From: an uncultured Eubacteriales bacterium
GTDB taxonomy: Bacteria > Bacillota > Clostridia > TANB77 > CAG-508
Assembly (NCBI GenBank): GCA_948468315.1
Contig: CAOKHL010000001.1
Coordinates: 1 to 64,000 of the forward strand
DNA: 64,000 bases
Direction: 5' to 3'
Below the pieces are notes generated by a model that did no database searches, was not told the DNA's origin, and saw only the letters and a list, made by a program, of their open reading frames with translations. Shown here one piece after another: positions 16,418 to 24,828 of the stretch (its first letter is position 1; every line of letters starts with the position of its first letter). A program made the translations under genes and the position numbers.

Positions 16418-18641
16418 ATGATAGCAGAAGTAATAATAGATAGCAAAGCAAAAAAATTAAATAGAAAATTTGATTATAAAATACCTAAAAATCTAGAAGA
16501 CATCATAGATGTTGGAAGTAGAGTATTAGTACCATTTGGGAATTTTAAAACTTTAGAGCAAGGTTATATTATAAAAATAAAAACAAATACAGAATATGAA
16601 GTAAAAGAAATTGCAGGACTAGAAGAAAATTTATCAGAAGATAAAATAGATTTAGCAAGATGGATGGCAAGAAAATACTTCTCAAATGTTTCAGAATGTA
16701 TAAAACTTATGCTTACACCTGGAACAAGGGCAAAAAATAAAGATGATAGAATAACAGATAAATGTATAAATTTTGTATATTTAAATATGGAATATAACGA
16801 AATAGATATAGATAATCTAAAAGGAGATAAACAAAAAAAACTAATAGAATTTATTAAACAAAATGAAGGATTAACTATACCAGAAATAGAAAATTTTGCT
16901 GGAATTTCAAGAAGCACAGTAAATTCTTTAGTAAAAAAGGGTATACTAAAAATAGTTAATAAAAAGATAGATAGGAATCCATTAATAAATAAAAAGATAA
17001 GCAATAACAAAAAATTAGAATTAAATGATGAACAAAAAGATGCATATTCTAAAATAGAACAAGCAATGCAAGAAAATAGATTTGAGGAATTTTTATTATA
17101 TGGAATTACTGGTTCTGGAAAGACAGAAGTTTATTTGCAATTGATAGAAAAAACGCTTAAATGTGATAAATCTTCAATTGTATTAGTGCCAGAAATATCA
17201 TTAACACCACAAATGTTAGATAGATTTATTGGAAGATTTGGAAAAGAAAAAATAGCAGTTTTACACAGTAAATTATCAATAGGAGAAAGGCATGATGAAT
17301 GGGAAAGAATAAAACAAAATGAGGCTAAAATTGTAATTGGCGCTAGGTCTGCTATATTTGCACCATGTAAAGATTTAGGGCTAATAATAGTAGATGAAGA
17401 ACATGATAGTTCATATAAATCAGAATCTAATCCAAGATATTCAGCAAAAGAAATTGCATATGAAATATCTAAAGAAAAAAATATACCACTAGTATTAGGA
17501 AGTGCAACACCTGATTTAGGAACATTTTATAAAACGATGAATAATGAAATTACTTTACTAAAACTAACTAAAAGAGCAAATAATTCTAATTTACCAAAAG
17601 TAGAAGTTATAGATTTAAAATATGAATTGGCAACAGGAAATAGGTCAATGATAAGTAATCTATTATATTCAGAAATGGAAAAAAATTTAAAAGAAAAAAA
17701 ACAAACGATTTTATTTTTAAATAGAAGAGGATATTCAACATTTATAATGTGCAGGGATTGTGGACATACTTTAAAATGTCCAAATTGTAATATAAGTCTT
17801 ACTTATCATATTTCTCAAAATATATTAAAATGTCACTATTGTGGACATACTGAAAGGCCTGTAAAGACATGCCCAGAATGTCAAAGTGATAAGATTAGAT
17901 ATTTTGGAACAGGAACACAAAAATTAGAACAAGAAATAAATAAGCTATTTCCAAATGCTTCAACAATAAGAATGGATATAGATACAGTAACTAAAAAAAA
18001 TTCTCATGAAGAAATACTAAAAAAATTTAAAGAAGAAAACATTGATGTGTTAATTGGGACTCAGATGATAGTAAAAGGACATCATTTTCCAAAAGTAACT
18101 TTAGTTGGAGTAATAGCAGCAGATGGTTCATTAAATCAAGATGATTATAGAGCTAATGAAAAAACTTTTCAGATACTAACACAAGTTGCAGGAAGAGCAG
18201 GAAGAGAAAATTTGCCAGGAAAAGTTATAATTCAAACATATAATCCAAATAGTTTTCCAATTGAATATGCAAAAACTCGGTAATTATGACTTGTTTTATA
18301 ATACAGAAATTGAATTGAGAAAACAGTTGAAATATCCACCATTTTGCGATATAATATTAATTGGATTTTCAGGAGAAAAAGAAGATGAAATAAAAAATGT
18401 AAGTAATTATATGTTTAAATTATTAAAACAAAACTTACAAAAGTATGAAATAAATGTATTTCAGCCTATGCCAGCACCAATAGATAAAATTCAAAATAAG
18501 ATAAGATGGAGAATAATAGCTAAAGGAAAAGTTTCTAAAGATGTTACTATAATTTTAAATAAATGTTTACAAAATATGTATTCCCAAAATATAAAATATA
18601 CAAAAATATCAATAGATATTAATCCAAATAACATGATGTAG
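16418..18641 (+). CDS. priA: Primosomal replication restart helicase PriA, +1 shift at CGG 18278
   Basis: A 740-residue helicase after the shift. It has the 3'-DNA-binding domain at the N-terminus, Walker A GITGSGKTEVYL, DEEH box IIVDEEHDSSYK, the GSATPD motif, and the zinc-binding cysteine pairs CRDCGHTLKCPNC and CHYCGHTERPVKTCPEC. Motif VI is QVAGRAGR. The conventional frame stops at residue 621, just after IEYAKTR. Skipping C gives AKTGNYDLFYNTEIELRKQ and the C-terminal domain, ending at 18641. PriA restarts collapsed forks and is essential or nearly so, so efficient readthrough would be needed. The downstream fragment has no ribosome site of its own. Confidence 0.93.
18278..18281 (+). other. 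CGGT +1 recoding site in priA (only CGGT example)
   Basis: In-frame ACT-CGG-TAA: without a shift the next codon is a stop. Resuming at GGT gives Gly-Asn-Tyr-Asp and 120 more residues. Confidence 0.85.
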
Positions 18642-18687
18642 GTTTGGCAAGTTTCATTAAAATTCATAGAAAGAAAGGAAGATGTAA

Positions 18688-19173
18688 ATGGCGTTAAGAC
18701 AAATTAGAGAACAGGGTGATGAAATTTTAAGAAAGAAATCAAGAGATGTTAATATTGATGATATAACAGCAGCAAAAAATCAAAATTTGATAGATGACAT
18801 GTTAGAAACAATGTATCATTACAATGGAGTTGGACTAGCTGCTGTTCAAGTTGGGATTCTAAAACAAATAATTGTTATAGATGTAGAAGACGGAAAAGGA
18901 CCATATGTATTAATAAATCCACAAATTTTAAAAACTAAAGGGGAAAAAGAATGTGAAGAAGGCTGCCTAAGCTTTCCAAACAAATTTGGAAAAGTTATAA
19001 GACCAACAGAAGTTATTGTGGAATTTTATGATAGAGAAGGAAATAAAGTTAAATTAAAAGCTAAAGATTTATTGGCACAAGCTGTGTGCCATGAAGTAGA
19101 CCATTTAAATGGAGTTGTGTTTACTGATTTGGTTTTACCTGGGTCTTTAGAATATGTAAGTCCTAAAGATTAG
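18688..19173 (+). CDS. def: Peptide deformylase
   Basis: A 161-residue metalloenzyme that removes formyl groups from nascent N-terminal Met. All three motifs are present: GVGLAAVQVG (motif 1, GxGxAAxQ), EEGCLSFP (motif 2, metal Cys) and CHEVDHLNG (motif 3, HExxH). GGAAGATG spacing supports ATG 18688. Located in the usual priA-def-fmt order. Confidence 0.96.
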   Translation: MALRQIREQGDEILRKKSRDVNIDDITAAKNQNLIDDMLETMYHYNGVGLAAVQVGILKQIIVIDVEDGKGPYVLINPQILKTKGEKECEEGCLSFPNKFGKVIRPTEVIVEFYDREGNKVKLKAKDLLAQAVCHEVDHLNGVVFTDLVLPGSLEYVSPKD

Positions 19174-19199
19174 TATATAAAGAGAGGTTTTTAAAGAGT

Positions 19200-20168
19200 A
19201 TGAATATTGTATTTATGGGAACTCCTGATTTTGCAGAACAAAGTTTAAAGTCAATCTATGAAGCAGGACATAAAATAATAGGTGTTGTAACAAATCCAGA
19301 TAAGCCTAAAGGTCGTGGAATGAAAATGGTTGCATCTCCTGTAAAAGAATATGCTGTTTCAAAGAACATTCCTATATATCAACCATTAAAGGTTAGAAAT
19401 AATCTTGAGTTTATAGAAGATATTAAGAAATTAAACCCAGATGTTATTTGTGTTGTAGCATATGGAAAAATTTTACCAAAAGAGATTTTAGAAATACCAA
19501 GGTTTGGATGTATTAATGTGCATGCATCATTACTTCCAAAATATCGAGGAGCTGCTCCAATCCAATGGGCTGTACTAAATGGAGATAAAGTAACAGGTGT
19601 TACAACAATGTATATGGATATTGGAATGGATACAGGAGATATGATTTTAAAAGAAGAAGTAGAAATTGGAGAAGATGAAACAACGGGAGAACTTTGGGAT
19701 AGATTATCTATAATAGGAGGAAATCTTTTGGTTAAAACATTAATACAAATTGAAGAGGGCACAGCCAAAAGGATACCTCAAGGAGAAGATTTTTCAATTG
19801 CTCCTATGTTAAATAAAGAAATGTCTAAAATTGATTGGGAAAATAATACAGCGTCTCAAATAAAAAATTTAGTTAGAGGTTTAAATCCTATTATGGGTGC
19901 TAGCTGTATCTTAAATGGTAAAAAGATAAAATTTTGGAAAGTTGAAAAAATTGAAGAAGAAAATGAGGTTTTTGATTTCGAAGATTTAAAAGATAAAATT
20001 CCAGGAACAGTCCTTTTATCAGATTGTAAAAAAGGATTATATATAAAAGCAAAAGAAGGAATTATATCTGTTCTGGAAATACAAGGAGAAAATGCTAAAA
20101 GAATGAATATAGGAGATTTCTTAAGAGGTAATAAAATTGAAGCCCAAGAGAAATTTTCTATTGTTTAA
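19200..20168 (+). CDS. fmt: Methionyl-tRNA formyltransferase
   Basis: A 322-residue enzyme that formylates initiator Met-tRNA using 10-formyl-THF. It begins IVFMGTPDFAEQSL, carries the folate-binding/catalytic CINVHASLLPKYRGAAPIQW (Asn, His) and the DTGDMIL aspartate, and has a C-terminal OB-like domain (AKEGIISVLEIQGENAKRM). It is 26 bases downstream of def, the enzyme that reverses the modification after translation. Confidence 0.96.
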   Translation: MNIVFMGTPDFAEQSLKSIYEAGHKIIGVVTNPDKPKGRGMKMVASPVKEYAVSKNIPIYQPLKVRNNLEFIEDIKKLNPDVICVVAYGKILPKEILEIPRFGCINVHASLLPKYRGAAPIQWAVLNGDKVTGVTTMYMDIGMDTGDMILKEEVEIGEDETTGELWDRLSIIGGNLLVKTLIQIEEGTAKRIPQGEDFSIAPMLNKEMSKIDWENNTASQIKNLVRGLNPIMGASCILNGKKIKFWKVEKIEEENEVFDFEDLKDKIPGTVLLSDCKKGLYIKAKEGIISVLEIQGENAKRMNIGDFLRGNKIEAQEKFSIV

Positions 20169-20170
20169 AA

Positions 20171-20199
20171 TTGACAAGTATACATAAATGGTATAAAAT
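20171..20199 (+). promoter_or_regulatory. Promoter of the Cys-rich gene pair
   Basis: TTGACA (20171-20176), 17 bases, TAAAAT (20194-20199), just after the fmt stop. Confidence 0.65.
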
Positions 20200-20219
20200 A
20201 ATAAGTATAACATATTCAT

Positions 20220-20291
20220 GTGGGTGAAATTCCCAGCTTCCACTATTTTTTTAGTGGGTGTCAATCCTTTGAGATAAAAAAGAGGGCAAAC
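20220..20291 (+). promoter_or_regulatory. Structured leader A of the Cys-rich genes
   Basis: TGGG-TGAAATT-CCCA hairpin, then CCACTA/TAGTGG hairpin, then TCAATCCTTTGAGA. The same order, with compensatory changes in both stems, is found in leader B at 20474. It overlaps nothing conserved and ends at the GAGGG ribosome site. Confidence 0.55.
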
Positions 20292-20480
20292 ATGACATTA
20301 GTTTGCAAGAAAGGATTTAACGAAGCAGAATTAATAACATCATGCTTCGATGAATCTTACGGCAAAGATGATTGTGGAGATTGTCTTTGCAAAAAATGTG
20401 AATACTGGACAAGTGAACGGTGTTCATACGACTGCCTCGATGAGGTAGAACAAATAATGTTGCTTAAAATTAAGGGGTGA
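20292..20480 (+). CDS. Small Cys-rich protein, one repeat unit; contains a normally read CGG
   Basis: A 62-residue product beginning MTLVCKKGFNEAELITSC with pattern C-x2-G-F...TSC...C-x2-C-L-C-x2-C-E-Y...C-x3-C. The eight cysteines recur in the two units of the next gene, so this is one module. Base composition is richer in G+C and uses codons such as CTC, TAC and CGG, unlike the neighbours, which suggests horizontal origin. The in-frame CGG (20418-20420) aligns with Gln in the sister repeat and must be read without a shift. Function unknown; metal binding is a guess from the Cys spacing. Confidence 0.55.
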   Translation: MTLVCKKGFNEAELITSCFDESYGKDDCGDCLCKKCEYWTSERCSYDCLDEVEQIMLLKIKG

Positions 20481-20548
20481 AAGTCCCCGATTTCATCAGC
20501 TTGTTTGATGAAATTCAACCCCTTGAGGATATAAAGGGAGGAAGAAAA
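20474..20548 (+). promoter_or_regulatory. Structured leader B of the Cys-rich genes
   Basis: GGGG-TGAAAGT-CCCC hairpin, TTTCATCA/TTGATGAAA hairpin, then TCAACCCCTTGAGG, then GGGAGG ribosome site. The stems differ in sequence from leader A but pair equally well. Confidence 0.55.
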
Positions 20549-20824
20549 GTGGCTTGTTTAAAAGGATACACGATGGAGCAATTAAAAACATCGTGTCAGG
20601 AAGAAGACAGATGTAGCACATGTCTTTGCAGCAAATGTGAATATGAGGATGAGGATGAGCAGTGCCTAAAAGAATGCTTTGGAGATGTGTGTGAATGTGG
20701 CTGGACAGAGAAGCAGGTAAAACAATCTTGTAATGAGACAAATTGTGACTCTTGCCTGTGTAGTCACTGTGACAACTCTTTTAAAAATGGGAAATGTTGG
20801 TTTCCCTGTTATGAAGAAGATTAA
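20549..20824 (+). CDS. Small Cys-rich protein, two repeat units
   Basis: A 91-residue product from GTG 20549, placed by GGGAGG. Unit 1 contains CLKGYTMEQLKTSC, CSTCLCSKCEY and CLKEC; unit 2 contains CECGWTEKQVKQSC, CDSCLCSHC and CWFPC. The shared pattern is C-x2-G-[YFW]-T-E/M-x-Q-L/V-K-x-S-C...C-x2-CLC-x2-C...C-x3-C. I do not recognise the family. The pair interrupts the otherwise standard fmt to ylxM-ffh neighbourhood and is compositionally distinct, so it may be a small acquired cassette. Confidence 0.6.
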   Translation: MACLKGYTMEQLKTSCQEEDRCSTCLCSKCEYEDEDEQCLKECFGDVCECGWTEKQVKQSCNETNCDSCLCSHCDNSFKNGKCWFPCYEED

Positions 20825-20834
20825 GAAGCCACAA

Positions 20835-20864
20835 AAGGTTGTTGTGAAAGCAACAGCCTTTTTC
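20835..20864 (+). terminator. Terminator of the Cys-rich cassette
   Basis: AAGGTTGTTG / CAACAGCCTT arms, loop TGAAAG, then TTTTT. Confidence 0.75.
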
Positions 20865-20894
20865 CATTTTTCTATAAAAAATTGTTTAAAACTA

Positions 20895-20923
20895 TTGACA
20901 AATGAGCAAAAAAAGTGTAAACT
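20895..20923 (+). promoter_or_regulatory. Promoter of the ylxM-ffh operon
   Basis: TTGACA (20895-20900), 17 bases, TAAACT (20918-20923). Confidence 0.65.
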
Positions 20924-20963
20924 ATATCCGTATTACAAATATAATTCGGAAAGAAGGAAAAAA

Positions 20964-21284
20964 GTGGAGGAAAAAATAGAAATAAGTATATTACTTAGCT
21001 TATATGGAAATCTACTAACAGAGACACAAAGAAAATATATGGAATTATATTATAATGAAGATTTATCATTATCAGAAATAGGAGATAATGAAAATATAAC
21101 AAGGCAAGCAGTAAGAACAATACTTGTAAAATCTAAAAAGAAACTACAAGAATATGAGCAAAACCTAAAATTTATGCAAAAAGAAAAATTAATAAAAAAA
21201 CTATTAGAACAAATAGAAAAAACAGATATAAATAAAGAACAACAAAAAATAACAAAAGAAATAAGCAATCAACTAGATTTTTAA
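20964..21284 (+). CDS. ylxM: YlxM/p13-like HTH protein of the SRP operon
   Basis: A 106-residue protein. It has the helix-turn-helix LLTETQRKYMELYYNEDLSL followed by SEIGDNENITRQAVRTIL, as in YlxM/UPF0122, and a long basic C-terminal helix. GTG 20964 is chosen because AAGAAGG lies just upstream; the longer frame to 20733 overlaps the Cys-rich gene. Its place directly before ffh is the conserved context. The family is thought to modulate the signal recognition particle. Confidence 0.88.
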   Translation: MEEKIEISILLSLYGNLLTETQRKYMELYYNEDLSLSEIGDNENITRQAVRTILVKSKKKLQEYEQNLKFMQKEKLIKKLLEQIEKTDINKEQQKITKEISNQLDF

Positions 21285-21350
21285 CATTTTCCATCTGTGC
21301 TATTTTTACATAAAAAATAGTTCGTAATAGGAAAAAAAGGAGGAAAAAAG

Positions 21351-22706
21351 ATGGCTTTTGAAGGACTATCTTCAAGACTTCAAGATATTACAAGAAAAAT
21401 AAAAGGAGAAGCAAGAATTACAGAAAGCAATATGAAAGATATGCTTAGAGAAGTAAAACTTGCATTATTAGAAGCAGATGTTAATTACAAAATAGTAAAA
21501 GAATTCATATCTAACATACAAGAAAAAGCACTTGGTCAAGATGTAATGAAATCATTAAAACCAGGAGAGCAAGTTGTAAAAATTGTTAGAGATGAACTTG
21601 TAGAATTACTAGGTGGGACAGATAGCAAAATAAATATATCATCAAATCCGCCAACAGTAATAATGTTAGTTGGTCTTCAAGGTGCTGGTAAAACAACAAT
21701 GGCTGGAAAACTTGCAAATTATTTAAGAAAACAGGGAAAAAAGCCATTAATGGTTGCATGTGATGTATATAGACCAGCAGCAGTAAAGCAACTTCAAGTA
21801 GTTGGAGCAAATCTTAATATTCCAGTATATGCAGAAGTCGGAAGTCAAGATGTATTAGGAGTTGCAAAAAGAGCTATGAATACGGCTATGTCAAAATTAA
21901 ATGATGTAGTAATTATAGATACAGCAGGACGCCTGCAAATAGATGAAAACCTTATGGAAGAATTACAAAACATAAAAAAATCTGTAAAACCACATGAAAT
22001 ACTACTTATAGTAGACTCAATGACAGGTCAAGAAGCTGTTAATGTAGCACAGACTTTCAACGAAAAAGTTGGAATTGATGGAGTTGTTTTAACAAAACTT
22101 GATGGAGATACTCGTGGTGGAGCGGCACTATCAGTAAAAAAGGTTACAAATAAACCAATAAAATTCATAGGTGTTGGAGAAAAATTAAATGAAATAGAAG
22201 AATTTCATCCAGACAGAATGGCATCAAGAATTTTAGGAATGGGTGATGTACTATCAATTGTAGAAAAAGCAGAACAAGCTATAAATTTAGAAGAAGCAGA
22301 AAAATTAGAAAAACAATTACAAAAAAATAAATTTGATTTAGACGATTATTTAACACAATTAAGGCAAATCAAGAAAATGGGTTCAATATCATCACTATTA
22401 AAAATGCTACCAGGAGCAAATAAACTAAAAGATTTAAATGTTGATGATAAAGAATTTATTAGAATAGAGGCAATAATCACATCAATGACAGCAAAGGAAA
22501 GAAAAAATCCATCACTTCTTAATGGAAGTAGAAGAAAACGTATTGCCAAAGGAAGTGGAACTCAGGTTCATGATATAAATAAATTTATGGAATCTTTTGA
22601 AGTTACACAAAAAATGATGAAACAAATGAAATCAAAAGGTGGAATGAAACGAATGATGAAAGGTCTAAAACTTGACCAAATGGATGAGTTTAAAGACTTA
22701 ATGTAA
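21351..22706 (+). CDS. ffh: Signal recognition particle protein Ffh
   Basis: A 451-residue GTPase. N domain, then G domain with P-loop GLQGAGKTT, DVYRPAA, DTAGRL, and TKLDGDTRGGAAL. The methionine-rich M domain follows (MMKQMKSKGGMKRMMKG) and binds signal sequences and 4.5S RNA. AAAGGAGG precedes ATG 21351. First of a long translation-related block with rpsP, khpA, rimM, trmD and rplS. Confidence 0.97.
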   Translation: MAFEGLSSRLQDITRKIKGEARITESNMKDMLREVKLALLEADVNYKIVKEFISNIQEKALGQDVMKSLKPGEQVVKIVRDELVELLGGTDSKINISSNPPTVIMLVGLQGAGKTTMAGKLANYLRKQGKKPLMVACDVYRPAAVKQLQVVGANLNIPVYAEVGSQDVLGVAKRAMNTAMSKLNDVVIIDTAGRLQIDENLMEELQNIKKSVKPHEILLIVDSMTGQEAVNVAQTFNEKVGIDGVVLTKLDGDTRGGAALSVKKVTNKPIKFIGVGEKLNEIEEFHPDRMASRILGMGDVLSIVEKAEQAINLEEAEKLEKQLQKNKFDLDDYLTQLRQIKKMGSISSLLKMLPGANKLKDLNVDDKEFIRIEAIITSMTAKERKNPSLLNGSRRKRIAKGSGTQVHDINKFMESFEVTQKMMKQMKSKGGMKRMMKGLKLDQMDEFKDLM

Positions 22707-22750
22707 AAGTTTTATTTATAATTAAGATATTAAATTTAAAAATATATAAT

Positions 22751-22799
22751 GTTATTTTTCATTTTATAAATGTTTAAAACATTACCAAATGAAAATAAC
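22751..22799 (+). promoter_or_regulatory. Hairpin in the ffh-rpsP gap
   Basis: GTTATTTTTCATTT (22751-22764) pairs with AAATGAAAATAAC (22787-22799), with a nested AATGTTT/AACATT stem. No T tract follows, so it is more likely an mRNA processing or leader structure than a terminator. Confidence 0.4.
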
Positions 22800-22824
22800 T
22801 ATCAAATTCAGGAGGTGAACAAAA

Positions 22825-23061
22825 ATGGTAAAAATAAGACTACAAAGAGAAGGAAAGAAAAAATCTCCTTTCTATCATATAGTAGTAGCAGACTCTAGAA
22901 GCCCAAGAGATGGAAAAATAATTGAACAAATAGGAACATATAACCCAATGACAGAACCATCAACAATAGTTTTAGATAATGCTAAAGTTGAACAATGGAT
23001 AAAAAATGGTGCTAAACCAACAGAAACAGTTAAAAAATTAATAGAAAAAGCATCTAAATAA
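22825..23061 (+). CDS. rpsP: 30S ribosomal protein S16
   Basis: A 78-residue protein starting [20 protein letters not shown], with [20 protein letters not shown], the S16 signature. Ribosome site AGGAGGTG. Binds 16S rRNA in the 5' domain and is needed for 30S assembly. Confidence 0.97.
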   Translation: MVKIRLQREGKKKSPFYHIVVADSRSPRDGKIIEQIGTYNPMTEPSTIVLDNAKVEQWIKNGAKPTETVKKLIEKASK

Positions 23062-23125
23062 TTTGGAAATATATTTTTATTTACGAATTATAGATGTAAA
23101 TTATTAGCATAAAGAAAAGGAGGAT

Positions 23126-23150
23126 TTATGTTAATTACGAATTAACATAA
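23126..23150 (+). promoter_or_regulatory. Hairpin between the Shine-Dalgarno and start of khpA
   Basis: Perfect 11-bp arms TTATGTTAATT (23126-23136) and AATTAACATAA (23140-23150) with loop ACG. It sits between AAAGGAGG (23117-23124) and ATG 23159, which are otherwise too far apart. Folding would bring the ribosome site to the start. A five-codon ORF MLITN lies inside the hairpin. Confidence 0.55.
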
Positions 23151-23158
23151 ACTATGAA

Positions 23159-23389
23159 ATGAAAGAAATATTAGAAACAATAATCGCAAATTTAGTTGAC
23201 AACAAAGATGCTATTGAAGTAAATGAAATAAATGGAACTCAATCAATAGTATTTGAAGTAAAAGTAGCTGAAGGCGATATGGGAAAAATCATAGGAAAGC
23301 AAGGAAGAATTGCTAAATCTATAAGAACAGTAATGAAAGCGATTGCTAATAAAGAACATAAAAAGGCAACAATTGAATTTATTGGATAA
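23159..23389 (+). CDS. khpA: KH-domain RNA-binding protein KhpA (YlqC)
   Basis: A 76-residue single KH domain with GKIIGKQGRIAKSIRTVM, the GxxG loop that contacts RNA. It lies between rpsP and rimM, the conserved Firmicute position. KhpA works with KhpB/Jag in RNA regulation and cell-size control. ATG 23159 is the only start that gives the full domain, and its ribosome site is separated from it by a perfect hairpin. Confidence 0.92.
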   Translation: MKEILETIIANLVDNKDAIEVNEINGTQSIVFEVKVAEGDMGKIIGKQGRIAKSIRTVMKAIANKEHKKATIEFIG

Positions 23390-23390
23390 A

Positions 23391-23410
23391 TTTGAAAAAT
23401 AATTGCCATT
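23391..23410 (+). repeat. 20-bp direct repeat, copy 1
   Basis: TTTGAAAAATAATTGCCATT directly after the khpA stop; exact second copy at 23940. Confidence 0.7.
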
Positions 23411-23428
23411 ATTGTAAAAAGGATTAAT

Positions 23429-23938
23429 ATGAAAAAAGAAAAATTAGAAGTTGGTCAAATAGTTAATACATTTGGTATTAAAGGATTTGTAAAAATTTAT
23501 CCATATGTAGATGATATTCAAAGATTTGATAATTTAACAAAAGTATATATCAAAATGAAAAAACAAGAAACAGAATTAGAGATTGAAGAAGTAAAATATC
23601 AAAAAAATATGGTTCTTGTAAAATTTAAAGGAATAGAAACAGTAGAACAAGCAGAAAAGTTAAGAAATGCCTATGTAGAAATAGATAGGAAAGATGCTAT
23701 TTCTTTAGAAGAAGGACAATATTTTATAGCAGATTTATTGGGCTTAGAAGTTTATCTAGACACAGGGGAAATGCTAGGAATTTTAGATGACATTTTTAAT
23801 ACTGGAAGTAATGATATATATGTTGTAAAAAATGAACTAGGAAAGCAATTTTTGTTACCATACATAGATGATGTTATAAAAAACATAGATTTAGAAAATA
23901 AAAGAATTATAGTTCATTTAATACAAGGATTAATTTGA
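23429..23938 (+). CDS. rimM: Ribosome maturation factor RimM
   Basis: A 169-residue protein with VGQIVNTFGIKGFVKIYPY at the N-terminus (RimM domain) and a PRC-barrel half with LLGLEVYLDTGEMLGILDDI and GKQFLLPYIDDVI. Assists 30S head assembly. Standard order rpsP-khpA-rimM-trmD. Confidence 0.95.
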   Translation: MKKEKLEVGQIVNTFGIKGFVKIYPYVDDIQRFDNLTKVYIKMKKQETELEIEEVKYQKNMVLVKFKGIETVEQAEKLRNAYVEIDRKDAISLEEGQYFIADLLGLEVYLDTGEMLGILDDIFNTGSNDIYVVKNELGKQFLLPYIDDVIKNIDLENKRIIVHLIQGLI

Positions 23939-23939
23939 T

Positions 23940-23959
23940 TTTGAAAAATAATTGCCATT
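23940..23959 (+). repeat. 20-bp direct repeat, copy 2
   Basis: Exact copy of 23391-23410, directly after the rimM stop. Confidence 0.7.
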
Positions 23960-23966
23960 TAAGAAA

Positions 23967-24035
23967 ATTTTAATTCATAAAAAACGCGGTTACATACACC
24001 CCGTATGCGCCCTTGCCTTTTTTATAAATTAAAAT
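23967..24035. repeat. 69-bp inverted-repeat element between rimM and trmD
   Basis: Arms ATTTTAATTCATAAAAAA and TTTTTTATAAATTAAAAT match at 17 of 18 positions. The interior (ACGCGGTTACATACACCCCG...) is GC-rich and has a CATAC/GTATG hairpin, unlike the surrounding DNA. It may be a small transposon-like insert or an attenuator. Confidence 0.55.
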
Positions 24036-24081
24036 CTCCTTAAATACCAATTCTTTTCCAAAATAAAAAAGTGGGGGAAAA

Positions 24082-24748
24082 ATGAAATTTGATATTCTAA
24101 CTCTTTTTCCAGAGATGTTTGAAACATTAAAACAAAGCATTATAGGAAGAGCAATTGAAAAAAATCTAATTGAAATTAATTTGATAAATATTAGAGATTT
24201 TTCAAAAGATAAACATAAAAAAGTAGATGATACTCCATATGGTGGTGGTGCTGGAATGGTAATGAAAGCAGATGTAGTATATGAGGCATATAAATCTATT
24301 CAAAATAGAGATGCAAAAGTTATATATATGTCACCACAAGGAAAAAAATTAAATCAATCCAAAGTAGAAGAATTGTCAAAAGAAGATCATTTAATAATAT
24401 TGTGTGGTCATTATGAAGGTATTGACCAAAGAGTAATTGATAAGATTGTAGATGAGGAAATATCTATTGGAGATTATGTTTTAACAGGAGGAGAAATTCC
24501 AGCAATGGTATTAATTGATTCTGTTTCAAGATATAATGAAGGTGTATTATCCAAAGAGTCAATAAAAGAAGAATCATTTAGTAATCGGAATGCTCGAATA
24601 TCCACAATATACAAGACCTGAGGTGTTTGAAGGAGAAAAAGTTCCAGAAATATTACTTTCAGGAAATCATCAAAAAATTGATGAATGGAGAAAAAAACAA
24701 GCTTTAAAAACTACAACTATAAAAAGACCAGATTTATTAAAAAAATGA
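24082..24748 (+). CDS. trmD: tRNA (guanine-N1)-methyltransferase TrmD, +1 shift at CGG 24586
   Basis: After the shift the protein has 221 residues. It starts [15 protein letters not shown] and carries the SPOUT knot motifs [23 protein letters not shown] and [13 protein letters not shown]. The conventional frame continues only to STIYKT. Skipping C gives [20 protein letters not shown], the invariant Gly and tyrosine-rich region, then [16 protein letters not shown] and stop at 24748. TrmD makes m1G37, which itself prevents +1 frameshifting, and is essential. A TrmD that needs a +1 shift is notable. Confidence 0.93.
24586..24589 (+). other. CGGA +1 recoding site in trmD
   Basis: In-frame AAT-CGG-AAT. 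Resuming at GGA gives [11 protein letters not shown] with the conserved Gly at residue 169. Confidence 0.9.
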
Positions 24749-24749
24749 A

Positions 24750-24818
24750 GTACTGTTAAGTACCGCTCATAAAACTATTGTCTAAGATAATCTTAGCGAC
24801 GATAGAAATATATAAGGA
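24750..24818 (+). promoter_or_regulatory. Probable L19 leader upstream of rplS
   Basis: GTACT/AGTAC hairpin (24750-24763) and a longer hairpin CTATTGTCTAAG / CTTAGCGACGATAG (24775-24805) precede GGAGG of rplS. Position and two-stem form fit the L19 ribosomal-protein leader of low-GC Gram-positives, but I cannot confirm by covariance model. Confidence 0.5.
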
Positions 24819-24828
24819 GGAATAAAAA

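Noticed and set aside
20220-20260. Cobalamin riboswitch suggested by GGTGAAATTCC
   Set aside because: Only this short motif fits; the core helices are missing and the downstream genes are unrelated to B12.
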